A stretch of 64,000 nt of DNA from Coniella vitis. Its lineage: Eukaryota; Ascomycota; Sordariomycetes; Diaporthales; Schizoparmaceae. The notes below the pieces were generated by a model that saw only the letters and a list, made by a program, of their open reading frames with translations, was not told the origin of the DNA and did not search any database. The stretch lies in the NCBI GenBank assembly GCA_011317545.1, contig WUJK01000003.1, positions 620,001 to 684,000 on the forward strand. The letters run 5' to 3'. Of the stretch, positions 1 through 11,730 are shown piece after piece. The translations under genes were made by a program, and so were the position numbers. Positions within the stretch are counted from its first letter, which is position 1, and the number at the start of each line of letters is the position of its first letter.

Positions 1-1942
1 CCCCCCTCCCCAAAAGGAAAGGGCGTCCGCGAGAAAGGATGGAAAAGTCCGACGTACTAGTGATGGCGAACCAGGATGTTGGGTCCGACTGGTCAGTGAA
101 CTGCAGCATGTCTAAAGCTAGAATATATAATGACCATTGGATTGGGTTCTGCTGTAGATCTCGAACTTCAAGTCGAACTGGGATCGACCCATCTGCTCTA
201 ACAGGCATGCCCGTAGTGACGGTAGGACCATTTGCCTGGCGCCTGGCCTTCATGGACTTGGTAACGTCGAATCCATAGTCGTAAGAGGTGCACAGAGCCG
301 TCGTTACCATATAACAGTAAATTGTACCCAAGAAGAAGAGGCAGCGGCTCCACGGAAATATTGGTGGCATGATGATGGTGATGTCGGTCGATTATGTGCT
401 ACCGGGTGGATAGGGACTATGGTGTGGTGAATTACAGTTTCATCCATACGCTCAATCGTAACGTAGCCGCCGGTGACGAAGAAAATCAAGCTCAGAAGAG
501 ATGAAGAAGGCAAAGAGCTGCGTCGAGTGGCCGGTCGCGCGATGAACTGGACTCTGCGTGCTATATCAACAGTCATGAGTTATACTCAACCAGTCAGTGA
601 GCAAAAGAGCGAGCCCATGGCAGTGAAGAGATTGCGCGATTGGGCGAGGCGCGCTGCTGTGTACATACGGTATTCAAGGCCAGTCAGCCACTCACTCGAC
701 AAGGAGCTTGGTCTGTAACACAACGAATGTCGAGGATAGAAATCAGTAGAGGGGATTGGGTGTCTGGTCTGGAATGAACATTGAAGACTTCCAACCAGGG
801 GAGTGAAAAGCCTCAACCGCGAGAAGAGACCAGGAGTCAGTAGGGGGTGGACAGCCTAGCAGGGAGAGTAAGAGGAGGAAGGAGTCAGCGAAAGAGGATT
901 GCACGTTGGCGGGATAGGATAGCTCGGCGCTGGGAATTGAGACGGCCTCGGTTTTCGGAAGACATGCCAACGAGGCTCTGCTTTGAAAATCCGTATGCTG
1001 AAATTGATGAGCAGGAATCAAGCCCAAGTGGGTTCATAGGAAGGCACGTACGTCTCTGATCCATGTTTACCGGTTGGGCAAGGGCAGCCAGCCGCATGGC
1101 GCCTTCCTAAGTCCATATGGATGAACACGCAGGAGGAATCCGACACCAGCAATCTTGGTCGACAAGCGAAATGAGGAAATGAGGCGGAAAGTCTTGACGC
1201 CTACATAATACACACAAATCCAAAGACTGGCAACTTCTTTTGCGTAGGACTTACCGTACACCAGCCGCCTTTCCACCTCTCACAGGTGTCGTGGTACCCT
1301 CCGCACTGTGATGCGTGCCAAAGCTCATCGGCTGAACAGCGACTTTGACGAAAGTACTATGCACATAGTATAGGGGGAGAAGCAAATCAAACACCCAGGA
1401 CCCCAAGGATTGCCATCCGGCCGACCGAACCGCCAAAAAAGCAAAGAGGACCGTATGGCTCTGTGCGCCCATCGAGACATACTGACTCTCCAGACGCGGA
1501 TCAAAAGCAGCCTTGTCTATCTGTGACTGACCGGCAACTCGTGCCCGAGACGCAGAAACACAAGGGCACTGCGTGTCTAGACTGTGTGCGATCTCAGGAG
1601 TCGACTGTGTCACCTTTTGGTTTGCAAATATATATATATTGTGAGACATTGACGTTGATGGCCTCTTCGTGCGTAGGTGTTTACCCACAAAGAGTTGGCA
1701 CATACTTATGCGCTTCTTGCGCGTACATAGTATAGCAAGCCAACTGTGACGCGTATGACTCGAAAGCTGTCCTACTATTTGCGTAGCAGCACACGGCAAG
1801 TAAGGAACATGAAATGGGCTGGAGGACGAAGGCAGCGATTTGGGCAAAAGTCAGAACATTTTGCGTAAACCATAGAATGCTTTTTATAAAACCCTTTCCG
1901 CCCGTCATAAGATATCAAACCCAAACAAATCCCATCTTCCAA
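1..1942. other. Left-edge non-coding stretch
   Basis: No protein family was recognised here on either strand. The longest open frames, for example 1251-1847 on the minus strand, are low in recognisable motifs and look like chance frames. The segment lies 3' of the polymerase I subunit gene, so its right end should hold that gene's 3' UTR. Two copies of the 8-mer ACATAGTA occur at 1363-1370 and 1725-1732. A gene ending left of the window could have its 3' end here, but nothing shows it. Confidence 0.4.
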
Positions 1943-4900
1943 TCACGAGGAAACTGCTAACGCCTGTGCCCCTTTCTGCCACTCATCCAATCCTGTTCTC
2001 CTCATTGTCCTGCCCGGCCGATCCTTGTCTACAGGATCAATATGGTACTTGAGCTTGACTCCCATGGCCGCTAGCTCCACATCCAGATACTTGAGCGCGC
2101 CGGGAACAGCAATAACGGTGACATCCTCACCGCCAACCCACTGGTTTCCTTGACCATCCTCCCAGATCTCTCCATCCACCTCCATAGCCATCTCATCGTC
2201 CAGGCGGTGCGCACAGTTTCTGCAACGAACAGTGTCGACGGTTCTCTTTTTACCAATATACGGCGTGACTGTCGGCTGTACCGACAGAAAAGAGCCACAC
2301 TTACGGCAAATCCACGTCTTTGTGTAGTCGGAGCAGTTGAGTAGACGGTCCTGCAGGAGGAACGCCGTACCGTGAGCAAGCAGGGCGTCACGCTCCATTT
2401 CACCGACACGGATACCGCCACCCTTCTTTCTGCCCTTGATAGGCTGTCCGGTGAGCGGCACCACAGGACCAGTCGTTCGTACTTGGTACTTGTCATTGAC
2501 CATGTGACGTAGACGCTGGTAGTAGACAACACCAATGTAAATGTCTGCAGCGAATTCCTCTCCGGTAATACCAGAGTACATGGGCTCGTTGCCGTGGAAG
2601 TTGTAGCCAGCCTTCATCAGTTGGTGACCAAAGTAATCTGCTGCCGTGTTCTCCTCACTAAACTTGAAGGGGGTCGAGTCCTGCGCAAGACCGTGAAGAG
2701 CACCTGCTTTGCCGGCAAGAGATTCGACAAACATACCGATTGTCATACGAGATGGGAAAGCGTGAGGGTTGATGATAACATCGGGCTGGATTCCCGACTC
2801 AGAGAAGGGCATGTCGATGGACGGCCACTTTTGGGAGCATACACCCTTTTGACCGTGTCTAGAGGAGAACTTGTCACCAATGACCGGCGACCGAGGTATT
2901 CTGAACTTGATGGACAGAGTTTGGGCTGGCTCATTGCCATTCTCGCTGCCAATGACGCGGATTTCCTCAATATAGGCAACCTCATCTTCTTTGTACTTTT
3001 CAAAGTGTGTCACTCCATCCTTGTTCTCGAGGCCGCCGCGGCCATCAGAGGAGACTGTGTGCCACGCGCAAATTACATCCCCTGACTTGATCTCTTGGCC
3101 AATATGAGGCATGCCGTCCGAGTCGAGCGAGTCACGCTGCCATGAGCGTGTCGATCCACTGGGTGCAAAGCCAAACATCTTCTCAATCGTGGCAGACGAC
3201 CGAGTTCTCGAGTCGTCTTTAAGGCTGATTTTCTTGGTCTTGTAAATGGTTCCGTGCCCAAAACCTCGTTCGTGAGCCGACTTGTTGATGATCATGGCGT
3301 CGTCCATATCGTATCCCGTGTACGAAATGACGGCAACGACAGCGTTGGTGCCGTTGGGGAAGTTGTCGAAGCCGTAAGCGTTATGCAGAGGTGCTCTGAC
3401 GATTGGAGTTTGTCCAGTTTGCAGTCGATACATCTTGTTGTCTGTTCGATGGCAAATCGCCGCTCCAGGTGTACCCATTGTTTGTTTACCCATCTGACAT
3501 TGATACATGTTGCGAGGAGACTGGTTGAAGTCGGAGAATGGGGTCATATTAGCTAGGATAGAAAGAATGTTGGTAGGATCGAACTCGACGTGGGTGGAGT
3601 CTCCAGAAACGATCTCCGAGTCGACGCATGCAATAGACATGTAAGGCTGTTCGTAAGGTCCGACAAAGTCCTCCTGCTCCAGTGGCAGATATTTGACAGG
3701 CCGTACCATACGTGCAGGCGAAGATGACATGAAAATACCCGGATACGAGCCACCCTTGGATGGAGGCACATAGCCAATCTCGAGTTGCTTGGGCACGTTG
3801 TGGGAACCTTCAACCTTCCAGAATCGGAGCGTGTCGGCAATTCTCTTGGACTCTTGTGGTGTGCACCAACCAATAATTCTGCCATCAAGCAGGACCGGGA
3901 CGCTCTCTTCAGTAGCGGCAGAAGATGTGTCGACCACGCCTAGCTCCACGGCCAATTGAGGCACAGCAGAGGCATCAATGCTATTGGTCATGATCTTGCA
4001 CTTGTGCGCAAGATGATTAAGCAGACCGCAAGGCGCACCGTCAGGTGTGTGAACAGGACACAGGAAACCCCAGGATTCTGGTAGAAGCTTTCGGACTGTT
4101 GTCGTCTTCAACTGCGCGAAGAAACTACCACGATGGACCATACGGAAGTGGCTGATGAAACGCAGGAAGTTGAGCTTTTCAGCAACGACCGTAAAACCGG
4201 ACACCTGCTGGAGATCGAGACCTGAAGGACTTTGCAGGTTACCGGTCGAGAGGAAGTATTCCAGGAGTTGGCCGACGTTCTCTGTAAGTTTTCGGAAGAT
4301 CGCCGCTGGGAAGTCCTTTGAAAAGCCGTCTGATGTGAAAGTGTTTGCCGGCTTCTTTCTAAAGTACTCTCTCAAGGAAAGCCTCAGGTTCACAGCTAAA
4401 AGTTCTTCAAGGCGTTCCTTCAGAATTTGGCCGTATAAGAAACCACCAAGAAGAATCTCTTGGTTTTGCACTGCGTCAGGATTGTCTACCGCGCAGTCAC
4501 CAGCGACGAGCGCGTAGAGCTTACGAATCATGAACAGCAGCATCTTGAACTTGTCGGAATCTTGTTCCTCGGTTACGTTCACATTGCCCAGGTGGACAAG
4601 AACGATCTTTCGCAGAAATTCCGTACCCACATCGTAGTTCGACATGGTATCTGGAACACCGAGAACAACCCTGAACTTTTCGCCAAGATACGCGCGGGTC
4701 TTGCTCTTGCTGTACAACCCGTATGCCTTGTATGTCCGAAGCAGTAATTCGACTCGATCCGTCAAGAAGGTGTTTTCGGTTCCCTTGGAACCGGCCGGCC
4801 CGACTAGGCCCTCAAAGATCTCACGGTCATTCGTCTCCACCAAAGCCTTCATGATCATCATGACAGGCACAAGGTATTCATTTTTCCGCCATGAGAATCG

Positions 4901-5706
4901 GAATGTGACGTTTCCATCTTCCAGGTAGTGGAGGACGTTGGTCTGAGATGTTTCGTCAGGTCGTACACTTCGCATTATGATACCGTAGGGGGTATATGCT
5001 TGGCCACGGTTTGTGAAACTTGGACGGTTGATGGCGAGGGGAAAATTGCGCTTGTTCATCATGAGCAGTCGGATAATCTTTTCGTTTCCGTTGACTATGA
5101 AGTAGCCACCTAGTTCTTCGGACTCCTCCTTTCTCTGGACGAGCAAGGCTGGAGAATTGTTCTCCAGGTGGCATTTGTTGGACTGCACTGCAATTAGAGG
5201 CTCGTACCTACAAGCAAGGTCAAGTAAAATCTTACCTTAATCATGATAGGCATGTTGCCAAGCTCTCGAACAAACTCAATTGGGTCTCCATCATTGATTC
5301 GATACTCGAGAGTCGCACTGAGCTTGCCACGATATGTTGAATGTCTTTCTCTGCACTCGGATGGGTATATCTCGCGATTCTTCGCGAATTTGTTGCTTGG
5401 GGGTAGCAGTGACTTTTGCAATGAAACGCTCTTGTACCGAATTGTCAACTTGTTTCTGGCGCCAGCAGATGAGCCATCTGGGCTGTCGTAGAATGTCTTT
5501 GTACCAATGTCTGCTAGTCCATGGTCGATAAGGCCCTTGTTTCCGTTCGAGGGGAACAGCGCGTTGAAGGACTCGATGTGGGGGTTGACGGCGATCTGGA
5601 GGAGAGGGTAGGCACTGTGGTCGGTCGGCGGGTTCCTGAAGAGGTCTTCACGCCGCAATGTGTTGTATTGGTGATCCCATTCGGTGTTTGTCCTCGGCGG
5701 AGCCAT
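1943..5706 (-). CDS. RPA135: DNA-directed RNA polymerase I subunit RPA2 (RPA135 homologue)
   Basis: Second-largest, Rpb2-like subunit of RNA polymerase I, the nucleolar enzyme that transcribes pre-rRNA. Exon 1 is 5236-5706 and exon 2 is 1943-5182, joined by a 53-nt intron (5183-5235). The join gives MIK|SNKCHL, the expected residues. The protein is about 1236 aa, normal for fungi. Family signatures seen are GGYFIVNGNEKIIR, CPVHTPDGAPCGLLNHL, MGKQTMGTPG, GDKFSSRHGQKG and a C-terminal zinc ribbon CRKC...CRNC (about residues 1116-1148). MGKQTMGTPG rather than the Pol II form supports the Pol I assignment. The start is taken at 5706 (MAPPRTNTEWD); an in-frame ATG at 5718 would add four residues. 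The 3-kb space upstream separates it from the divergent ARL8 gene. No lesion was seen. Confidence 0.95.
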
Positions 5707-8700
5707 GATGATGGGCATGGGTGTGTTCGCGCCTGGGTGATTCGACTGCGAAGAATTTCAAAGAAATGGGGGCCAAATTGCCTCTCAGACGTCTACGGCT
5801 GGTGGGTGGATAGATTTGCGTCGCCTCTTGGGAGAGCCCCGGCTTGTTCTCATGCCAGACGAATGATCGAACTTAGGCGGTGCACGGCGAAAGCGCGGAT
5901 TTCATGGGAGAATACTCGTTGAACAAGAGCGGCAACACATACAACTTTTTTTCTCCCAGTGCTTATCGATAAAGTCTCCACAGTTGACGCTATCAATTGT
6001 CTTCCACTGCATCCCGCTGCATTATCCCTGCTGCTGCTGCCTCGGCTCGTCCCTGGAGCAAGCCGCCAACCGTACTTGCCGTACCTAGCCTGATTGCCTG
6101 CTCGCCAGCCTAGGTAACGCTAAAATCATCCAGGAAGCAGGGGCCCTTCAGTGAGTGCAGCAAGCTGCAGCACTGTACATCCCGTAAAATGCTGCGCTCT
6201 ACCTCTAACCGTGCAGCCATTGACGCTTGGTCCAACCTTACGCAGCATATCGTCAGTGTCAGGCTTGCACCGTACTGCAGCACCGAAATATTGCATCCAA
6301 TACTATCGAGGCAACACACATTGACCGGACAATGCCAACACTCGACACAACCTTGGCGAACGTCATGGTAGCTAGTCCTGCTGTCAGAACCTGAGGCATG
6401 CACCCAACCTCACTGCCTCAGCAGCTGGTCTAGCCTTGTCAGTCGTCATGGTGCGATGCATCCCGCATTGGTGGCGGCAGCAGCAGCAGGAACTTTTGGT
6501 CTAGGTATAATTCATTTTGCGGTCTTCCAACGTTGTCTCGATCGCTCACTAGCTTCCAACACTACATAATAGTAACAACCGATCTCTTACCGTACATAGT
6601 ACTTACAGCCTGAAGCAGCTCTCCAGGGCCAGCTCGGGCCCCTGTACCATACCCTCCTTCCACGGGCACCCCACGCAGCTAGCGGCAGAAAGGCGTTTGC
6701 GCGTGATGGTGTCGTGCTATAATAACGCTAACTGGTTTGTGCCTGATGAAGAGGCCCAAGTGGAACGACGGACGCCATGAGCTTCTTGTAGGGCCGAGCA
6801 GATGCAAGCACACATCCTAGCGAATCGCCGACGCCGTCCACCCCGTCGACCCGGCCCAAAACCGCGGCCGAATAGCTTGTTGCTCGGCGTCCTCTCGGCC
6901 AACCAGCCAGGCGGCTTTCTCTGGCTTGCAAGGAACGCCGCCTGTACGCCTGTGCACCTGCAGCTGAGCTGCAGCCAGAAAAATCAGACCTGCAGCCTGA
7001 CGCTCCAGCGGGCAGTACTCCAAAGGCTGGCCAGAGGCTAGAGCTGCACTGCAGTGCTGCTGCGAACTGTATGTGCTTTGCCTACTTGAGCAGCAGCAGC
7101 AGCAGCGGTAGCAGAGATCTTTGTGCATTGCCAGCAACCGCCTAGCTTGATGCCTTGGTCTGCAGCCTGCTTAATATCCAAGCTTCGTTTAGGTACTGGA
7201 GTGACCAACTTTTGACTGGCGGTGCTACCTAATCGATTTTAACTTCAGCAACGAATTCTTCCTCGGCATATTACTCTTCATTACCCATTCACTTGGCCCT
7301 CCTCCCTTCCGGTCCTGCTGCGTCCCCACCGTTTGCTGTCCAGCTCGCACCTTCGTCGACGATATCGAGCGATTCAGAGCGAAGGCGCAGTTCATGTCAC
7401 AATCGTTAGTGGGCTCTCACCTAGCATGGGGTTGCACCGAGACAACCCCTCCGCCCAATCACTTCGGCCCTTTGTCTAACCCCGCCGTTGGTCGTTGACT
7501 GGACTGCGTCTTCTGCTGCCTTGGGGTCCTTTCTCTCCTCGATCTCTGCTTCCAAACAGACAAAGACCGTACACATGAGGCCCATTCTGAGCTGTGGCTA
7601 GTCATTGCATCAAGGTAAGAGACGCGTCTACAATCTCCAATTCATTTCCTCTTGTGCTGCCCACTGGACCGCGCGCTTGGGCAAAAGGCCAGTTGGATGT
7701 TAGCCTCACAGGCCTTCTGGGGGCGGGGTTTTTTTCTTCTGCTGTTGGTCTCCCACGCGACATCAGCAGCTGTGGTCGTCTGCATCTGTCCCTGCAGCAG
7801 CAGAAGCAGCAGCAGCAGCATGCCTCAATGCCGTCAACTCTGATCCTCTTCGGCTTCGCTTGCTCCATTCGTCGCATTACTGTTCATCAGACCAGTCAGC
7901 CTGAGGGCCGCAGCCGCTTGTCGCTCAGGGACCGGACCTAGACGATTCAGTATGAATTTTCGCCCTGCTAGAATGACGCCTGTGTCACCAGGCTGCCCGG
8001 CCCGATGACGATGTCGTCACCCTGCTTTTGGGCAGATCGGCAAGCAGCCCTGTTCGGGTCCTTCACCTTTTTACTTTACGCTGAGTACCGAGACGGCAAA
8101 AATTAAACGCAACATAAGGGCTCGCAGGCGCCTATTTCCTGGCACACGCGCCTGGCTATTTCTGCTATCCTCGTCTACAGTCTACCTGAGCGTCTCGTCT
8201 ATTCTGACAATGCCTCTGACGAATAGAACCCTCGTGCTAGCCGCGCCAGACGACGACCAGGGACCCCCCCCTTTCGGCACCGATCTCTGTGTCCCCGTAT
8301 TTCGAAGTGGAGTTTTGTGCTCCCAAGCAAAAGAGGCGGCACATTCATACAACCATAACATCCTCAATGCTCGCAAAGAGACTTGATGCGGCTGTCGGTT
8401 GATCACACATAATTTCAAAAGCGTCCCAGTCTCGCGAAATTGCGACCGCTTCGTCCCATCCACGCGTTTCAAATTATACATACCCTTGAGGCCGCAAAGA
8501 GAAGGGAATTCGGCACGGCGCAAAAGTATTTAAGAAGCCGTGGCTGAGAACACCCCACCCTTCACCGTCCCTTTTCCTTGGAGAAGCTCTACATCACTTG
8601 ACCCAGAGCCGCCCCATTACTATTCTTCGCTCCCGAAGACCAACACCCGTCTTTCTCAAGTCTTTCCCTCTACAAGTCGCTCCTTTTGCAGCCTTGTATG

Positions 8701-8716
8701 TTTCGTCACCGGCATC
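5707..8716. promoter_or_regulatory. Divergent intergenic region between RPA135 and ARL8
   Basis: About 3 kb without a recognised gene, between two genes transcribed away from each other, so it should carry both promoters and 5' leaders. Visible elements are a TACATAGTAC palindrome near 6593-6602, GTACCTAG at 6081-6088, CCTAGGTAAC near 6109, and several CAG/CTG runs (6478-6490, 7091-7105, 7796-7820). Open frames such as 7594-7941 owe much to the CAG runs and were not accepted as genes. No TATA element could be assigned. Confidence 0.4.
7091..7105. repeat. (CAG)5 microsatellite
   Basis: Five perfect CAG units. Similar interrupted CAG runs lie at 6478-6490 and 7796-7820 in the same upstream region of ARL8. 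Confidence 0.8.
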
Positions 8717-9579
8717 ATGGCTGGCCTTTTCCGCAAAGTTTACGATTGGCTGCTCCGGACTTTCTGGTAAGCTCTTGCATCGACGATCCTCGCTTGGTTT
8801 TCCGACTCCTCCCACCCGTTGCCCAACAAAAGCGGCAACGATTGCTCTTATCGTTATGACCAGGATGTTGACCAGTCATGACAGGGCCACCGAGATGGAC
8901 GTCACCATGATCGGGCTCCAGAATGCAGGCAAGACTTCTTTGCTCAGAGTACTATCGGTAAGGGCGCACTCCAAGCCAACTCATACCGCGACTGGCGCTG
9001 ACAAAAACATGCCGACAGGGTGGAGAGTTCACGATCGAGTAAGCGCATTGAGCCTAGTCCCATTGTCCTCAGACAGTCAGCCTTACCAGCCAGTTCCTCG
9101 CCCAGCCACTAGGTCCTGTGCCGTTATATTTTTTCGTGATATGGACTGACCTCGGAGCGTCACGCAGTTCGATTCCTACGGTCGGTTTCAACATGAAGAA
9201 GGTCCAGCGCGGCCATGTGACGCTAAAGTGTTGGGATCTGGGCGGCCAACCTCGGTTTCGGACCATGTGGGAAAGATACTGTCGCGGCGTCAATGCCATC
9301 GTCTTTATAGTGGATATTGCGCACGTCGATTTGATTCCACAAGCGCGTGAAGAACTCCATTCCTTGATGAGCAGCCCGACCCTTGAAGGCATACCTCTCC
9401 TCGTCCTAGGGAACAAGTCGGACCTGCCGAATAAATTGACGGTGGATGAGTTGATTGACGCCATGGATCTGAAGAGCATAAGCCACCGCGAGGTTTCTTG
9501 CTATGGTATTAGCGCAAAGGAGGAGACGAATCTCGATGCTGTTCTGCAATGGTTGGTCAAATTTGCCAACACTCGGTAA
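8717..9579 (+). CDS. ARL8: ARL8-family small GTPase
   Basis: Arf-like GTPase of the Arl8 type, which in animals sits on lysosomes and recruits transport effectors; a vacuolar or late-endosomal role is inferred here. Four exons: 8717-8766, 8885-8957, 9019-9038 (only 20 nt) and 9168-9579, giving 184 aa, as expected. The frame closes exactly at every junction. Seen: an N-terminal amphipathic segment (MAGLFRKVYDWLLRTFW) without Gly2, so not a myristoylated Arf; G1 GLQNAGKT (27-34); switch I SIPTVGFNMKKV; G3 WDLGGQPRFRTMWERYCRGV, diagnostic of Arl8; G4 NKSD; G5 SAK. The three introns are 118, 61 and 129 nt. The start is the first ATG that puts the amphipathic helix in frame. Confidence 0.95.
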
Positions 9580-11417
9580 ATTCGCCAGACTTTGAACACT
9601 TCCTTCTCTTGGTCAACAACAATCCTCACTTTGCTCGCGTAAGGTGCCGCGTATGAGAATCGGCGCTTCCCATGCGAGCGCAAAGAGGAGCTTGGTGGAC
9701 GACTTTCTTTCGGCTTTCAAGACGATTTCAGTGCTGGTCGGCAACGACCCTTTTGCAAAAGCATACTTCCTTCTCCGCTTAACCTCAAGCCATGCCATGC
9801 TTATACTTTTTCATTCAACCCCTTCAGCATCTCATGCCTTACCATTCTGCGAGCTCCCCCTTTCTTATCCAACCGAGTCGATTCAAACCAAAGGCGCTTG
9901 CCTTGGCCCAGTGGTTGCGGACCATGGATTTTCCTTTTCGTGATAAGAGTTTCTGCAAGAGAGACGACGTGTATGCATGAAGACATACTGCCGTACGATA
10001 TGATACGATGCAATGCTGTGCGCTGGGTATGGATAGTTTGAACATTGCTTGCGGGGGAAAAGATTAGGTGGATATACCTGGGTAATCATGACCAGTGACG
10101 ACGAACCATGAGATGATCAGCTACATTATAAAATAAAGAAGAAATGAAGCTCCGGAGCCCAAGCTGTGCGCTGTCCAGAACTTGATTGATGAAATGTCAA
10201 ACTGGGTGAAGGGAGAAATTCTTGTGTAGGTCCTGATGGAATCAACCACGGGAAGGGAAAAAAAGTGGGATCGCAAATTGAGTTGATCCAGGCTCGACCA
10301 CTCAGAGGGCTTGGACCAGTAATGGTAACACCTGCACACTTGTACATACAGGAAAGGTTACGATCAATGCCATCAAGACAAAAAAAAAAAAAACGTGACA
10401 ATATTGTGTCCACAGAAGCGGTGACGGACCAACATGTCAAGGGGATTTGACAACAGGAGCAGTTAAGCATGGAAGAAAAGAGATTCCAGCAGAGAATGGC
10501 GGAAACTTATATAAAGAATTGCCTAACGATTGGCAAAGTGGGAAGGGGAGGGGTTTGTATGGAGGAAATGGGGATGAGAAAATGGGGAAATCAATTCTTG
10601 TTGTGCACTGGTCGCTGCTGCACTGCCAGTTGTCATTGCGCAGCCGATTGGCTGACGAACCGACGACGCGCTTTTGCCAGTGCGTTCTTTCTATTCTTTT
10701 CCTTCTTTCTGGCTCTGTTTCTTGATCTTTGCGTTTTGGTTGGCGGGGATTTGTCCGAAACTTTAGACGCATTGCATGTGTCAGATCTCTGAAGCGCTTG
10801 TATGTGGTTTTAATTTGTTACTTTGAGCCTTTGACCGTGATTTTTGGTTTTCTTTCCTCTTTGTCCTGGTATGCATGCACTCGGTACCAGAAGTTCATAC
10901 TGCAATCGCGCGGTGGTAGGATATGGAATAATCCAGTGCCCGCCTCCACACCTCCCAGCAGGTGGTCGCTGCGACATCTGCTTGTACTTCATAGTTTTGT
11001 ACACAGTACATCAACTACTATACAGTACATGATATGTACTTGACTGATGTGTTGTTCATGCGTTGCGTTGTTGCATAGCAGAGCTTCAGGGCAATGACGC
11101 GCACGGAATTCTCATCTCATTCAAAAGCCGGCAATGCATAAAACATCGACCGATGATCTACGCTACTTGGTACCGACACCACTACTGTACATAATATACA
11201 TAGTGTCTCCCACTGTTTCTGGAAGGGCCTGCTGATATCAATATGAAGTTAATGTCGTTCGCTACGTTAGGTATAAAGCGAGCAGGAATTGTATATATAA
11301 TAGCAGCGCTGGACCGAATGTGGCGAATATCGTTCATTATTTTTGTTTTTATTACTATCATTATTTATGGTTTTCAATGGGTTTTTATTTGATGGTTTCT
11401 TTATGGTTTTTTCATTA

Positions 11418-11454
<37 letters not shown>

Positions 11455-11730
11455 CCCAAGAATCCAAAAATAAAAAATAACTTAGCAGACAATATACCAG
11501 ACACCAAAACGCTTGTCTCGAAGCGAGAATTTCAAAATCCATCATATATCAGCAAATTGACCATGTTTTCCGCCAAATGTTTCCTCTGCTAATAAACCTT
11601 TTTGACCTCCATGTTTATCTATGCCCTTCGTATCACAGCATGATATTTCTATTCTTAAAGCAATTCATATCAACCGGAGGCTCAAGGGGAGGCAACCCTT
11701 CTGCGACACCATTTGAGCACAAGGTAATCC
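9580..11730. other. Convergent intergenic region ARL8 / HET gene
   Basis: Some 2.1 kb between two convergent genes; both 3' UTRs should lie here. It holds an A-run near 10380-10393 and a (TA)16 tract at 11419-11450. No gene was recognised. Open frames at 10126-10470 and 10437-10792 look like chance frames. Confidence 0.4.
11419..11450. repeat. (TA)16 microsatellite
   Basis: Sixteen perfect TA dinucleotides in an AT-rich stretch 3' of the HET gene. Likely a length-variable locus. Confidence 0.9.

Noticed and set aside
1251..1847. 198-codon minus-strand open frame
   Set aside because: No domain, no good start context and irregular composition; likely chance.
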